Shown here one piece after another: positions 45,314 to 54,284 of a stretch of 64,000 nucleotides of DNA (position 1 is its first letter; every line of letters begins with the position of its first letter). A model generated the notes under the pieces. That model saw only the letters and a program-made list of their open reading frames with translations, had not been told where the DNA came from and did not search any database. A program made the position numbers and the translations under genes. Location of the stretch: the NCBI GenBank assembly GCA_965249785.1, contig CBDFMU010000043.1, forward strand, positions 62,001-126,000, in the 5' to 3' direction. Source of the stretch: M3007 sp965249785. GTDB taxonomy: Bacteria; Bacteroidota; Bacteroidia; Chitinophagales; Saprospiraceae.

Positions 45314-46936
45314 TTAATAACTTTTGATGCCCGTCACATAATACATATCCATCATGCCCTTGTTTTTGGCGGCAATCTTACCACGATTATGCCAGTCAAA
45401 TTCATATTTGGCTAGCAGGTATGCAGCTTCACTAACGTTCACTTTGCCAGGGTCGCAGGTTTCTTCCATACGCGCGGCGATATTCACGGTGTCGCCCCAA
45501 ATATCGTAGGCAAACTTTTTGGCACCCACCACTCCAGCTACCACCGGCCCGACGTGAATGCCCACGCGGGCTTCAAAGAAAGGCATGGCGCGGCTCATTC
45601 GCTCGGCTTTCATGGCCTGCATAAAATCCTGGATTTCCAGTGCCGCTTTCACCATATCTGACGGGCTGGCATTCAGGTCGGAGAGGCCGCTGGCGCACAT
45701 ATAAGCGTCACCAATGGTTTTGATTTTCTCCACTCGATAGTGGCTGATGATCTGGTCGAAATTAGAGAAGCAATAATCCAGCTCTTCCACCAATAGCTCC
45801 GGGCTAAGTTTTTCGGCGAGGCTGGTAAAGCCTTTGAAATCCACAAACATTACCGTCGCCTGTTCGTACTTGCGTGCCGCTACCTTATTGCGCGATTTCA
45901 GTTCTTGCGCGATGGCGGAGGGTAATATGTTGAGTAGCAGGCTGTCGCTACGTTTTTGCTCTGCTTCGATAAGGATATTTTTTTGCGAAAGATCATCGGC
46001 AGAACGGCGTTTGGCGCGGTAGCGGAAGTAAAATAGCACCGCTAGAATCAGTACAAAACCTGCCAGCAGGCCCAAAATATTGCGCAGGTAATCGCTTTGC
46101 TTTTGCGCCAGCTCAGCGACGGCTGTAAGACGTTTTTGGGCCTGATAATCACGTTCAAGGCCTACCCGCACGATCGAGTCGGCCATTTGATCCCTGGTCA
46201 AATAGTCCAGCCTCCGGGAAGTGGTGCGTACCATCGAGTCGGAGTACGATTTCTGCTGCGCGATCTGGCTGATGGCGACTTCTTTCTGATTGAGTTCCTG
46301 TTGGGTCTTGCTCTGTACGTCTTTGAGCTGCTCCTGATAACTACTTTCCAATACCTGCGTCTGGCCGGTAGCCGCCGCTATCTGCTCCCGTAGTTTGCGA
46401 TTATCGGCTTCAGCTGCCGCGAGACGATTTTCGAGGCGACGCTGGGCATCACCGCCGTCGCGCGTGCCACCACCACTGGTTTTCAAGTAATTGACCGTCT
46501 CGCGACTCCATTTAAGGGCCTCTTTCAGGTCATTTTGTTTCAAAGCAATGTCCTGTAGTTTCTCCGTAGAATTGAGGGCTACGTCGCGGAGACCATAGTT
46601 GCGGGCAGCATTCCAGGCCTGACTGAACCAGCTGGCCGATTCGCGGTAGTTACGGCGCAAATATTCGGCATTGGCAGTCATGTAGGCAGCATCCGCTTCT
46701 TTGCGTTTGTCGCCAATTTCGACCGCCATTTGATTGGCGCGTTGCGCAAAATCGGAAGCTTTGGTATAGTTGCTACTGGCCATAGCTTTTTCAGCAACCT
46801 GGTAGGCCAACGTCATTTTATCTTGCTTGGAGGCCGCGCGATTGAACCGACCTTCCAGTTCGGAAAGGGACTGCCCAACGGCGGTATGCGCCATACAAAG
46901 GAGCAGCGACAGGCAAAAAACGGGAAAATATCTCAT
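45314..46936 (-). CDS. TPR-containing class III adenylate cyclase, membrane-anchored
   Basis: A 540-residue signalling protein. In order: signal peptide (to AVGQS), TPR-like repeats (about 20-150), a coiled coil (about 175-265), one membrane helix (LLAGFVLILAVLFYF, near 300-315) and a cytoplasmic class III cyclase domain (about 355-535). The catalytic domain has the metal Asp of VMFVDFKGFTSL and of IKTIGDAYM, and YDIWGDTVNIAARME with the Asn and Arg of the transition state. The Lys in EKIKT and Asp in YDIWG favour ATP over GTP. It would turn a periplasmic signal into cAMP. I chose ATG 46936, which starts the signal peptide. Confidence 0.9.
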   Translation of the reverse strand: MRYFPVFCLSLLLCMAHTAVGQSLSELEGRFNRAASKQDKMTLAYQVAEKAMASSNYTKASDFAQRANQMAVEIGDKRKEADAAYMTANAEYLRRNYRESASWFSQAWNAARNYGLRDVALNSTEKLQDIALKQNDLKEALKWSRETVNYLKTSGGGTRDGGDAQRRLENRLAAAEADNRKLREQIAAATGQTQVLESSYQEQLKDVQSKTQQELNQKEVAISQIAQQKSYSDSMVRTTSRRLDYLTRDQMADSIVRVGLERDYQAQKRLTAVAELAQKQSDYLRNILGLLAGFVLILAVLFYFRYRAKRRSADDLSQKNILIEAEQKRSDSLLLNILPSAIAQELKSRNKVAARKYEQATVMFVDFKGFTSLAEKLSPELLVEELDYCFSNFDQIISHYRVEKIKTIGDAYMCASGLSDLNASPSDMVKAALEIQDFMQAMKAERMSRAMPFFEARVGIHVGPVVAGVVGAKKFAYDIWGDTVNIAARMEETCDPGKVNVSEAAYLLAKYEFDWHNRGKIAAKNKGMMDMYYVTGIKSY

Positions 46937-47319
46937 AAGTAAATAGCGGGTAATCAGTGGGATCGCCCGGTAGAGTACCGTTTTTGAACCGGTGTGGACT
47001 ACAACGAGGCGTTTCAAAACTTGTTTTTTAGAAACGAAGGACAACCACCATCGGCAAATGTCGAAGTTTCCTATCGAAAAAGGAGGGAATGAATGGCAAT
47101 TTCAAAAAGGCTTGTTTTTTCGCACTTTAGACGGTCGTAATTTGCCTGTCTGAATATTGGATTTGAAGACTATTAATATTTATAAGATATTTATAGTCAA
47201 TCATTTAAAATTAAATTGGCAGCGTTGGTTACTCCTCTCTGCTGTGTAACGTCTAATAGTCAAATGTGCCACCTCCCGCCAAAGTCTGATACTTTTACGA
47301 TGCCTAACTGCACCACCGC
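46937..47319. other. AT-rich divergent intergenic region
   Basis: About 380 bp between divergent genes, with no supported gene. An imperfect palindrome is at 47168-47198 (arms GACTAT / ATAGTC with an AT-rich centre), a possible regulator site or hairpin. Confidence 0.4.
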
Positions 47320-48462
47320 ATGAAGATAACACCCTTCCGCGCGCTCTACGCCAATTTTCACCACATTCCGTCGCCCGATGATTTTTGCGAGTCCGCCAAA
47401 TTTCAGTTCAATAAGTATGTCGAGGCCGATGCAATGGAACAATTTCCGCAGGCGGCATTTTATATTTATCAAATAGAGACGCGTCAGCACCGTCGCCACA
47501 TTGGGTTGATTGCTTTGGATGCAATGGAAGACTTTCTGGCTGGTCGGGTGAAAATGCACGAAAAGACTCTGCGGGAGAAGGAAGAACAACAGATGGAACT
47601 TTTTCTACGCTGGAATGCAGTCCTCAAACCCGTGCTGCTCACCCATGCTCCTGTGCCCGTGCTCGATGCCTGGCTACAGACTTTTGCCGACCATCACAAA
47701 CCGTTTTTAAGCACTCGTTTTGCCAAAAGCGGCCAATTGCATCGCGTATGGGCCGTTCCTGACGATGCGGATATTATCCATCTCCAGCACTTGTTTGCCG
47801 AACACGTGCCGAGTGTGTACATTGCCGACGGACATCACCGCACTACAACGATGGCTCTGCTGCAAGAACGACATGATCCATCGCTTAGCGGCTACGATTT
47901 CGATCATTTATTCTGCGCTTTTTTCTCCACTGATCAATTGGATATTCTGGATTACAACCGGGTGGTAGAAGCCCCCGCTGAGTTGAGTCCGGTGCATTTG
48001 ATGGTGCAATTGTCCAAACTATTCGACCTTGAACGCCTGGCAGAACCGCAAAAACCGACCCAAAAATACGACATTACCTTGTTGCTTCGTAAAGAATGGT
48101 ATTGCCTGCGCTGGCGAAAAGAGGTACTGGAACGTGCATCGGAGCAGAGTGTCATCCTCGATGCCAGTTTGCTCAATGAACTCGTGTTGCGTGATTTGCT
48201 GGGTATCACCGATGTGCGCACGGACCAGCGTATTACTTATATTGACGGCAGCAAGGGGCTTAAAGGCATCCAAAAGGCGGTTAAAAATGGTACTAATCAA
48301 CTTGGTTTTCTGCTCCATCCAGTTTCTTTTGATGACCTCCGGCAACTCGCAGATGCCGGGGAAAGCCTGCCGCCCAAAAGCACTTATTTTGAGCCGAGGC
48401 TCCCGAGTGCAGTGGTGGTGCAGTTGCTGAAAGAAGTGGAGATTGTTGAGAAGAATAGTTGA
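47320..48462 (+). CDS. DUF1015 family protein
   Basis: A 380-residue cytoplasmic protein of the DUF1015 family: ITPFRALYANFHHIP at the start, FYIYQIETRQHRRHIGLIALDAME, HEKTLREKEEQQMELF, then SVYIADGHHRTTTMALL and HLFCAFFSTDQLDILDYNRVV, the most conserved motifs. The function is not known; family members are often beside serine-biosynthesis genes, not seen here. The spacing of an N-terminal and a C-terminal domain is normal for the family. Start at ATG 47320. Confidence 0.88.
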   Translation: MKITPFRALYANFHHIPSPDDFCESAKFQFNKYVEADAMEQFPQAAFYIYQIETRQHRRHIGLIALDAMEDFLAGRVKMHEKTLREKEEQQMELFLRWNAVLKPVLLTHAPVPVLDAWLQTFADHHKPFLSTRFAKSGQLHRVWAVPDDADIIHLQHLFAEHVPSVYIADGHHRTTTMALLQERHDPSLSGYDFDHLFCAFFSTDQLDILDYNRVVEAPAELSPVHLMVQLSKLFDLERLAEPQKPTQKYDITLLLRKEWYCLRWRKEVLERASEQSVILDASLLNELVLRDLLGITDVRTDQRITYIDGSKGLKGIQKAVKNGTNQLGFLLHPVSFDDLRQLADAGESLPPKSTYFEPRLPSAVVVQLLKEVEIVEKNS

Positions 48463-48547
48463 GTACATTGAGATAATATATTGGCAAATAATTGATATGC
48501 AGCGTATTGCTCACATTTTATTGCATTGACCACATTAATTTTCATCC

Positions 48548-49165
48548 ATGCTGATCAAAGCTTCCGGTATTAATAATCTTACCGATGCCCGTTATTTTGC
48601 CGCCAAAGATGTGCAGTTTTTGGGTTTTAACCTCGAAGCTGGTACGCCTGGTTACCTGGATCCAATGTATATGCGCGCCATTCGTGAGTGGGTGGAAGGG
48701 CCACTGATTGTCGGGGAATTTTCGCAGGCACCGATGGCGGAAATACGCGAAGCTGCGGCTTTTTTCCAGCTGGATGCAGTGCAGGTAACTACCAGTTATT
48801 TTTCAGGATTGTCTACATTGGAAGGGTTGACGGTTTTGCTGGCCGTGGAAGCCGAGCAAGCGACGGATGCGCTGGAAGAATTATTTAGTCGGGCGGCACC
48901 CTATGTCGCGCATTTTGTGGTGCATTTTTCTGTAAAAAATGACATACTAACCAGTCTCGCCGATCAAAAAGAACTTTGGCAAAACCTCTGTGCGCAATAC
49001 TCCATCCTGCTACATTGGGATGGTGCCTTAACGGAATTCACGGCCCTGATTAATGCGCTGGCACCCGCTGGACTAAGCCTTGCTGGAGGCGGAGAAGAGG
49101 AAGTAGGCGTAAAATCTTTTGAGGAAATAGAGGAACTATTCGATTGGCTGGAAGAGCAGGAGTAA
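48548..49165 (+). CDS. Divergent phosphoribosylanthranilate isomerase (TrpF)-like protein
   Basis: A 205-residue TIM-barrel protein. It resembles TrpF at the start (IKASGINNLTDARYFAAKDVQFLGFNLE), at PLIVGEFSQAP and near the end at LSLAGGGEEEV. TrpF catalyses the third step of tryptophan synthesis. However the catalytic Cys of the KxCG motif is replaced (KASG), and the usual GGTG-type motif and general-acid Asp region are not recognisable. No other trp gene is in the window. I infer a relative with altered or unknown function rather than a working TrpF. Confidence 0.6.
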   Translation: MLIKASGINNLTDARYFAAKDVQFLGFNLEAGTPGYLDPMYMRAIREWVEGPLIVGEFSQAPMAEIREAAAFFQLDAVQVTTSYFSGLSTLEGLTVLLAVEAEQATDALEELFSRAAPYVAHFVVHFSVKNDILTSLADQKELWQNLCAQYSILLHWDGALTEFTALINALAPAGLSLAGGGEEEVGVKSFEEIEELFDWLEEQE

Positions 49166-49228
49166 TGACCGCTCCGAGATGCCACCGGCTTCTTGCGTTG
49201 CCGATGACACCTCATAAACGTCCAATTC

Positions 49229-50665
49229 TTAATTATTGAGATTCAACGTTTTACCCTGATAGAAATCCAGGATTTTCAGGTTGAATACATACGTGTATTT
49301 GGCCAAAATCAGGTCATTCTCGGAAATATCGAGGTTGATTTTGGAAGTCGTTAATTCAAAAGTATTCACGGCACCGAGGCTAAGGCGTTTGCCCATATTT
49401 TGAAAAGCCGTATTGGTCGCGTCATAGGTTTTTTGAGCGGCATCTAGTTGCTGACGCGACGCGTAGGTGTTGGCAATAGCCGTCTGAACGTCGTTTTTCA
49501 ACTGCTGACGCGCTTGGGTACTCTGCATTTGCGCCGTGAGGACGTTCAACCGCGCCCGTTCCACACTCAGGCGAGTACGCCCATTTTGATAAATAGGCAC
49601 CCGAATACTTACGCCCACACCTTGCCCAAAATTTTGATCTAACTGGTCGAAATAAGGTACTTTATTAACGGTGTAAGGACGTTGAGCGGTGGAGATTTCT
49701 ACGGGTTGTCCATCAATAAAAATCGTCTGCGGTTCTCCCGGAACCGGATCACCATAAGGTGTAATCGTCACAAATTGGGAAGAGTAATTACTGCTGAGAT
49801 TGGCAAACGCCGAAATGGATGGATAGTAAGCCGAACGCGCAATACTGATTCCTTCTTCAGCACTTTTGATTCGAAAATCTGCCGCCTGAATAATGGGTTG
49901 AGTAGTAGTCGCCACATTATACAAGTCAGTGCCAGCCGACGCGGCAGGGAGGGTTACTTCCGCCGGAATAGTAATAGTAGGCTGCTCGATGCGCAGGTCG
50001 AAATCCGGGTCCAGTTGCATCAGTTGTTTAAGGCTTAAATAACCCAGATCGTAGTTGTTTTGGGCGGTAATAACGCTCTGTTCATCGCGGGCAATCTGGG
50101 CGATGTAATTGTATTTTTCAGCCGCCGGGGTGGTGCCGGCATCAATCAGCTTTTGGGTAAGATTCAGTTGCTCCTGACTTTGCACCACGCGGCGTTGCGC
50201 GCTTTTCAGTTGTTCATTGGCCAGCAAAATATTCAAATAGGCGCGCGCCACTTGCAAAGCCAGATTGTTGGTCGTTTGGGCAGCATCGGCCGTGGCGGCT
50301 TGGACATCCCAGCCAGCCTGCTTCACAGCATGGTGGATTTGCCCCCCATTGAACAAAGAAATCCCCGCATTGAGACCAACACTGTTGTAGCCAGTAGAAG
50401 TAGTACTGAACTGGTTGGTCGTCGGGTCAATAGTGCGGCCAAACTGCTTGCCTAAATCTGCGCTCGCGCTTACATTGGGCAAACGCGAGGCTTTGGCCTG
50501 TTGCTGGGCCAGCAAGGAAATTTTTACACTCGCTTCGGCTTGTTGCACCGTAATGTTGTTTTCCTGCGCATAGCGGATGCAGCGTTCGAGCGACCAGGTA
50601 TCCTGTGCATAGGCGGTGGTGGCCAGTAGCAGCCAAACCAAAAGAGTGTTTACAATGTACTTCAT
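49229..50665 (-). CDS. TolC family outer-membrane efflux protein
   Basis: A 478-residue outer-membrane channel subunit. After the signal peptide (to TAYAQ) come two OEP domains with long coiled coils: WSLERCIRYAQENNITVQQAEA at the start and QQAKASRLPNVSASADLGKQFG, a repeat at ARSAYYPSISAFANL, and a final LTTSKINLDISENDLILAKYTYVF. It would pair with an inner-membrane transporter and an adaptor; none is adjacent, and the only adaptor gene in the window is at 2.5 kb. The start is ATG 50665. Confidence 0.9.
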   Translation of the reverse strand: MKYIVNTLLVWLLLATTAYAQDTWSLERCIRYAQENNITVQQAEASVKISLLAQQQAKASRLPNVSASADLGKQFGRTIDPTTNQFSTTSTGYNSVGLNAGISLFNGGQIHHAVKQAGWDVQAATADAAQTTNNLALQVARAYLNILLANEQLKSAQRRVVQSQEQLNLTQKLIDAGTTPAAEKYNYIAQIARDEQSVITAQNNYDLGYLSLKQLMQLDPDFDLRIEQPTITIPAEVTLPAASAGTDLYNVATTTQPIIQAADFRIKSAEEGISIARSAYYPSISAFANLSSNYSSQFVTITPYGDPVPGEPQTIFIDGQPVEISTAQRPYTVNKVPYFDQLDQNFGQGVGVSIRVPIYQNGRTRLSVERARLNVLTAQMQSTQARQQLKNDVQTAIANTYASRQQLDAAQKTYDATNTAFQNMGKRLSLGAVNTFELTTSKINLDISENDLILAKYTYVFNLKILDFYQGKTLNLNN

Positions 50666-50835
50666 AAAATTTGGACGATAAGCGGTTCAAGCCTTTTTTG
50701 CTGGACAAGTGTACAATGAGTGTCCCTGTTTGGCGCTACAAATTCTATAAATGTCGGCTTTCAGCGGATGAATAGGACGAAATGCCCGAAACTTGGCAGG
50801 TTATTTGTTTAGATTTGGTTAAATAAAGCAACTGG

Positions 50836-50865
50836 GTTGACGGTTGCGGATATAGCCTTACCTTT
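50836..50865 (+). promoter_or_regulatory. Bacteroidota promoter for a small ORF
   Basis: A -33 TTG (50836-50838) is separated by 19 nt from TACCTTTG (50858-50865), a perfect match to the consensus. The start codon of the 69-residue gene is 28 nt downstream, which supports that gene. Confidence 0.6.
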
Positions 50866-50893
50866 GAGCGGTCGAAACACTAACTTATAGCCT

Positions 50894-51103
50894 ATGTTTG
50901 ATTTTCGTGATAAAAAGAAAAATGACTTGCCTACGCAGTCTTCGCACGACCAGAAAAAAAATTCTCTGGACGACATCAAGGACGATCTGACGGTGTTGGA
51001 GCGCGAAGAAATGAACCGCGTAGTCGGTAGCAAGAGTGTCCCGGTCAGTTTCAGCGACATTCTGACGTGGTCATCCAGTCTGGGTGGCCCTACGCCACAA
51101 TAA
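50894..51103 (+). CDS. Small peptide, possible RiPP-like precursor
   Basis: A 69-residue product. Residues 1-30 are charged and include IKDDLTVLEREEMNRVVGS, close to the leader motif (L-x-x-EEM-x-x-I/V-x-G) seen in many Bacteroidota peptide precursors. The remainder, SKSVPVSFSDILTWSSSLGG then PTPQ, is small, Ser-rich and uncharged except for Asp and Lys. The gene has a perfect promoter and a terminator, so it is probably expressed alone. No maturation enzyme, C39 peptidase or immunity gene is next to it; the TolC gene is divergent. It could also be an ordinary small unknown protein. Confidence 0.5.
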   Translation: MFDFRDKKKNDLPTQSSHDQKKNSLDDIKDDLTVLEREEMNRVVGSKSVPVSFSDILTWSSSLGGPTPQ

Positions 51104-51150
51104 TCCAGGTGGCTCCGTTATGCGGAGACGCCTCTCCTTCTTTGGGAAGA

Positions 51151-51188
51151 AAAGCCTTTTGTCGGCATTGTCCGCAAAAGGCTTTTTT
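51151..51188 (+). terminator. Intrinsic terminator after the small peptide gene
   Basis: The perfect stem AAAGCCTTTTG (51151-51161) / CAAAAGGCTTT (51174-51184) is followed by a T-run to 51188. Confidence 0.85.
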
Positions 51189-51228
51189 ATTGATCTAATA
51201 GACCACAATACAATTTATTAATATCGCC

Positions 51229-51297
51229 ACCACGACGACGCGACGATGCACGACGCAACTTAACCTCTTACGTCGTGCGTCGTAGTATCGTCGTGGT
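51229..51297. repeat. Inverted repeat of CGTCGT words upstream of pnuC
   Basis: The arms 51229-51255 / 51271-51297 are 27 bp and match at about 23 positions. It is built from ACGACG/CGTCGT words, with a 15-nt loop, and ends 17 nt before the pnuC start, so its hairpin would lie close to the ribosome site. Confidence 0.65.
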
Positions 51298-51314
51298 AAA
51301 CTTCCCCTTCCATT

Positions 51315-51929
51315 ATGTCATTTCCAGAAATATGGCAGCAATTTACGGCTGGCCTGCGTGCTACCACCTGGCTGGAATACACCGCCGTCTTTTTTGGCAT
51401 CGCCAGCGTGCTACTGTCGCGTCTGGAAAATATCTGGGTGTATCCGACTGGCATCATCAACACTACCATTTACATTTACCTGAGTCTGCTCGGCGGCCTA
51501 TATGCTGAGGCCAGCGTGAACGTGTATTACACCGTAGTAAGCGTCATTGGATGGATACTCTGGACGCAGCAAAAAGACGGAGAGACGGCACTGCACATCA
51601 CCCGGTCCAGTCGCCGCGAATGGATGTGGGCGCTGGGTTTCTTTGGCTTGTGTTGGATAGTACTCTATTTGGTACTCCATCATTTCACTTCGAGCACCGT
51701 TCCGATGGCCGATGGATTCGCATCGGCATCGGCCTATACCGGAATGTGGCTGATGGCCCGCAAAAAGCTGGAAAACTGGCTTTGGTGGATTGTTACGAAT
51801 GTAGCTTCTATACCGCTGTACTTTATTAAAGGCTACGTTTTTACTAGTTTTCAATACGTGGTATTTCTAATATTGGCAGTATTAGGTTATATAGAATGGC
51901 AACGGAAACTGCGGCTTTTATCACTCTGA
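51315..51929 (+). CDS. pnuC: PnuC-type nicotinamide riboside (or thiamine) transporter
   Basis: A 204-residue inner-membrane protein with about seven helices. Diagnostic segments are WLEYTAVFFGIASVLLSRLENIWVYPTGIINTTIYIY, with its W..P.G residues, the NVYYTVVSVIGWILW loop and ENWLWWIVTNVASIPLYFIKG (N-W-x-x-W). PnuC transporters take up nicotinamide riboside or, in related forms, thiamine or riboflavin, by facilitated diffusion. No thiamine (TPP) riboswitch or NAD gene is next to it, so the vitamin is undecided. A hairpin lies just upstream. Confidence 0.85.
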   Translation: MSFPEIWQQFTAGLRATTWLEYTAVFFGIASVLLSRLENIWVYPTGIINTTIYIYLSLLGGLYAEASVNVYYTVVSVIGWILWTQQKDGETALHITRSSRREWMWALGFFGLCWIVLYLVLHHFTSSTVPMADGFASASAYTGMWLMARKKLENWLWWIVTNVASIPLYFIKGYVFTSFQYVVFLILAVLGYIEWQRKLRLLSL

Positions 51930-52000
51930 CAGAATCTGCCCACATTACGAATTACACCTAGGAGCGGACAGTTCCCGACAAATGACAAACGTAGAGTGTC

Positions 52001-52852
52001 CTAGCGCACCAGCAATAGCACCAGCCACGCAAAGGGCAGCACAAAAATAAAGGAATCAAAACGATCCAGAAAACCGCCGTGGCCGGGCATAATAGAGCCG
52101 GAATCTTTGACGCCCATACTGCGTTTCAGCATGGATTCTACCAGATCACCTAATGTACCGAACACGGCTACGACCGCCGCCAGGCCTATCCATTCCGGGA
52201 AAGAATAGGCGGGTATCCATTTTGAAAGTAAACCTGCCAATACGATCGTGAGTATCATGCCGCCGAGTGTACCTTCCCAGGTTTTTTTCGGAGAAATACG
52301 TGGAAAAAAGGGCGTTTTACCAATTTGGGAGCCTACTAGATAGGCCATCGTGTCATTGATCCAAGGTAGCAGTAGTAATCCTAAAACACGTAGGGGTGTA
52401 TAACTGCCCTGCGAATAAGAAATGAAGATAAGCAGCGCAAAAGGCACCCCCAAATAAACTACCCCTAGTAAATAGTGTGCTATATTGGAGAAGGGTTGAT
52501 GCGATTCCAGGAATAGTTCTAATATCAATAGAAGAAAAATTAGTAGGACTATCAATATCGTTATTAATAAAAGTTGACTAGCACCAGACATATAAGGTGC
52601 AAACTCGCCCCCATCCGTTGATTCAAAGAAACCCCAACCAATAGCTATAAAAGGCAAACATCCCAATACCATCCCAACCACACGCCGCAAGAACAAATGG
52701 TTATTTTCTGGTCTAAACATCAGTCCAGTAAATTCCCACAAGCAGCCCGCCGTAACAATCAGAAAAAGCAAAAAGAAAGGAATAGTACCGCCAAATATGC
52801 CTCCCAGCATGATAATAACGAAAAAGATGGCAGAAATGACGCGTTGTTTCAT
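52001..52852 (-). CDS. cdsA: Phosphatidate cytidylyltransferase
   Basis: Makes CDP-diacylglycerol from phosphatidate and CTP at the inner membrane. The 283-residue protein has about eight helices and the CdsA signature in its C-terminal half: WINDTMAYLVGSQIGKTPFF, PRISPKKTWEGTLGG, and GTLGDLVESMLKRSMGVKDSG followed by MPGHGGFLDRFDS. These hold the conserved Asp residues that bind metal and CTP. It lies downstream of an esterase gene in the same direction, with a 69-nt gap. Confidence 0.93.
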   Translation of the reverse strand: MKQRVISAIFFVIIMLGGIFGGTIPFFLLFLIVTAGCLWEFTGLMFRPENNHLFLRRVVGMVLGCLPFIAIGWGFFESTDGGEFAPYMSGASQLLLITILIVLLIFLLLILELFLESHQPFSNIAHYLLGVVYLGVPFALLIFISYSQGSYTPLRVLGLLLLPWINDTMAYLVGSQIGKTPFFPRISPKKTWEGTLGGMILTIVLAGLLSKWIPAYSFPEWIGLAAVVAVFGTLGDLVESMLKRSMGVKDSGSIMPGHGGFLDRFDSFIFVLPFAWLVLLLVR

Positions 52853-52921
52853 GTGTACCGTTGGGGTATAAGTGATCAGCTATTGCGGTTTTTGATAATC
52901 CATCCCTTATAACTCATAAGT

Positions 52922-54040
52922 TTAAAAAAGCCACTCTGCTGCCTTCGGGAATTCCCGGCCCCAACGTTCCTCATTATGGCGGCCATGTGGGTCTATGGCT
53001 AAGTGCAGTTGCAATTTGTCCGCTGGATAACCGCGTTTGGCCATTGCTTCCTGAAAACGTTTGGCACTGGCCAGCATTCCCGCGCCTTCCCGGCCACCGG
53101 CGTAGAGATATATTTTGGTAGTTTCCAAAGAACTAAAACGCACTGGCTCCGTGTAAATGCGGTTGGAAATCCATAGCGAAGGAGAAAAGATCATGAATTT
53201 GGAATACACTTCCGGAAACATAAAACCAGCATAAATGCTGATCAAACCACCCATGCTGCTGCCGCCAATACCCGTGTTGGCGCGATCGGGCAGGGTTCGG
53301 AAAGTGCTGTCAATGTGCGGTTTAAGCGTTTCGGCCATGAAACGAGCATAGTCTGGGCCCAAGCCTTCTCCCCAGCGCGAATCGTACGGCGAAAATTCCC
53401 GAATTCGTTCTTTGCCGCCGTGATCTATCGCCACTACGATAAAGTCACCCTTGCCGCGTTGGGCGAGGGCCGCCATTTGCTTGTCCACACCCCAAGTGCC
53501 AAAAGGCGCACTGTCGTCAAAAAGATTTTGTCCATCCTGCAAGTATAAAACGGGATAATGGCGAGTCGTAGCGTGGTAATTCCAGGGCAGCAATACCGCG
53601 ATGCGGCGACGACGGCGCAGTTGCGGCACGTTAAACCGCTTGGAAACGATCTCGATATTTGGATAGAAATCCGCATTGTACCAGCCGCCGTGGATTTTCC
53701 ACATGGGCACAATATCGTTCACCTTGCCATGCGGCATTTCCATGCGGCGATTGGCAGAAGAGAAACCATCGGAACCTAGTTCTTCGGCCTCCCAGCCGCC
53801 CTTAACGTATTTATATTCAAGCGGTTCTGTAAGTTCCAGCGGCTTGGGGAAAGTGTATCGGTAGTGACCCAAAGTCGTCTTTTCCATGCGGTAACGCTCG
53901 TCTTGGGTCGTCCAGCCATTGAAATTTCCAGTGATATATACGGGTCGGTCATCGTCATTGGGAGTAAGCAACTCTAAAGTCAGCATAGCGGGCTCGGCAG
54001 AATATGGAACACCGCCAAAAGCGGAAGTAGTCGTGCGCAT
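52922..54040 (-). CDS. Esterase with N-terminal E-set domain (enterochelin-esterase-like)
   Basis: A 372-residue protein. Residues ~20-120 form an E-set/CBM48-like domain (VYITGNFNGWTTQDERY, PLEYKYVKGGWEAEE). The C-terminal alpha/beta hydrolase of the putative-esterase (D) family has RIAVLLPWNYHATTRHYPVLYLQDGQNLFDD, the nucleophile GGSSMGG with Ser around 250, and a final His in IDPHGRHNEERW. It may hydrolyse polysaccharide-linked or siderophore esters. I chose Met 54040; a Met further upstream (54070) is possible. There is no strong signal peptide, so a cytoplasmic site is possible. Confidence 0.82.
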   Translation of the reverse strand: MRTTTSAFGGVPYSAEPAMLTLELLTPNDDDRPVYITGNFNGWTTQDERYRMEKTTLGHYRYTFPKPLELTEPLEYKYVKGGWEAEELGSDGFSSANRRMEMPHGKVNDIVPMWKIHGGWYNADFYPNIEIVSKRFNVPQLRRRRRIAVLLPWNYHATTRHYPVLYLQDGQNLFDDSAPFGTWGVDKQMAALAQRGKGDFIVVAIDHGGKERIREFSPYDSRWGEGLGPDYARFMAETLKPHIDSTFRTLPDRANTGIGGSSMGGLISIYAGFMFPEVYSKFMIFSPSLWISNRIYTEPVRFSSLETTKIYLYAGGREGAGMLASAKRFQEAMAKRGYPADKLQLHLAIDPHGRHNEERWGREFPKAAEWLF

Positions 54041-54183
54041 AAACAAAATGTTGGTGAAAAAATAGGGCAATCAATGCTTTCAAAACAAATTTTTTGAAAG
54101 CAGAGTTCCAAAAACCACCAATCAAAAGAAAAGATGGCAAATGTAACACCTGCTTTGGATCGGCAAATTTCCGGCCAAATAAA

Positions 54184-54215
54184 AAACCGATAGACTGCTG
54201 TAAAAGTCCATCGGT
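54184..54215 (-). terminator. Intrinsic terminator (leftward) after marR-type gene
   Basis: The stem AACCGAT (54184-54190) / ATCGGTT (54209-54215) has a partly paired centre. On the minus strand it is followed by a T-rich run (complement of 54176-54185). Confidence 0.7.
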
Positions 54216-54284
54216 TCCATTCTGACGGGTGCAGGCTTAAAAAGTCATGCCGAATAAAAAAATATATGGCATGGCAAATCGGCA

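Noticed and set aside
41772..46936. A Pycsar operon made of HD-PycTM and the class III cyclase
   Set aside because: The cyclase is on the other strand, 2.3 kb away, with two genes between, and has TPR, coiled coil and membrane parts typical of a general sensor cyclase rather than PycC.
47093..47140. A 15-codon frame with AGGAGG at 6-nt spacing in the cyclase/DUF1015 gap
   Set aside because: Too short and without a promoter or composition signal; a Shine-Dalgarno match alone is weak evidence in Bacteroidota.
51229..51297. CRISPR-like array in the CGTCGT region
   Set aside because: One inverted repeat without regularly spaced direct repeats or spacers; no cas genes.
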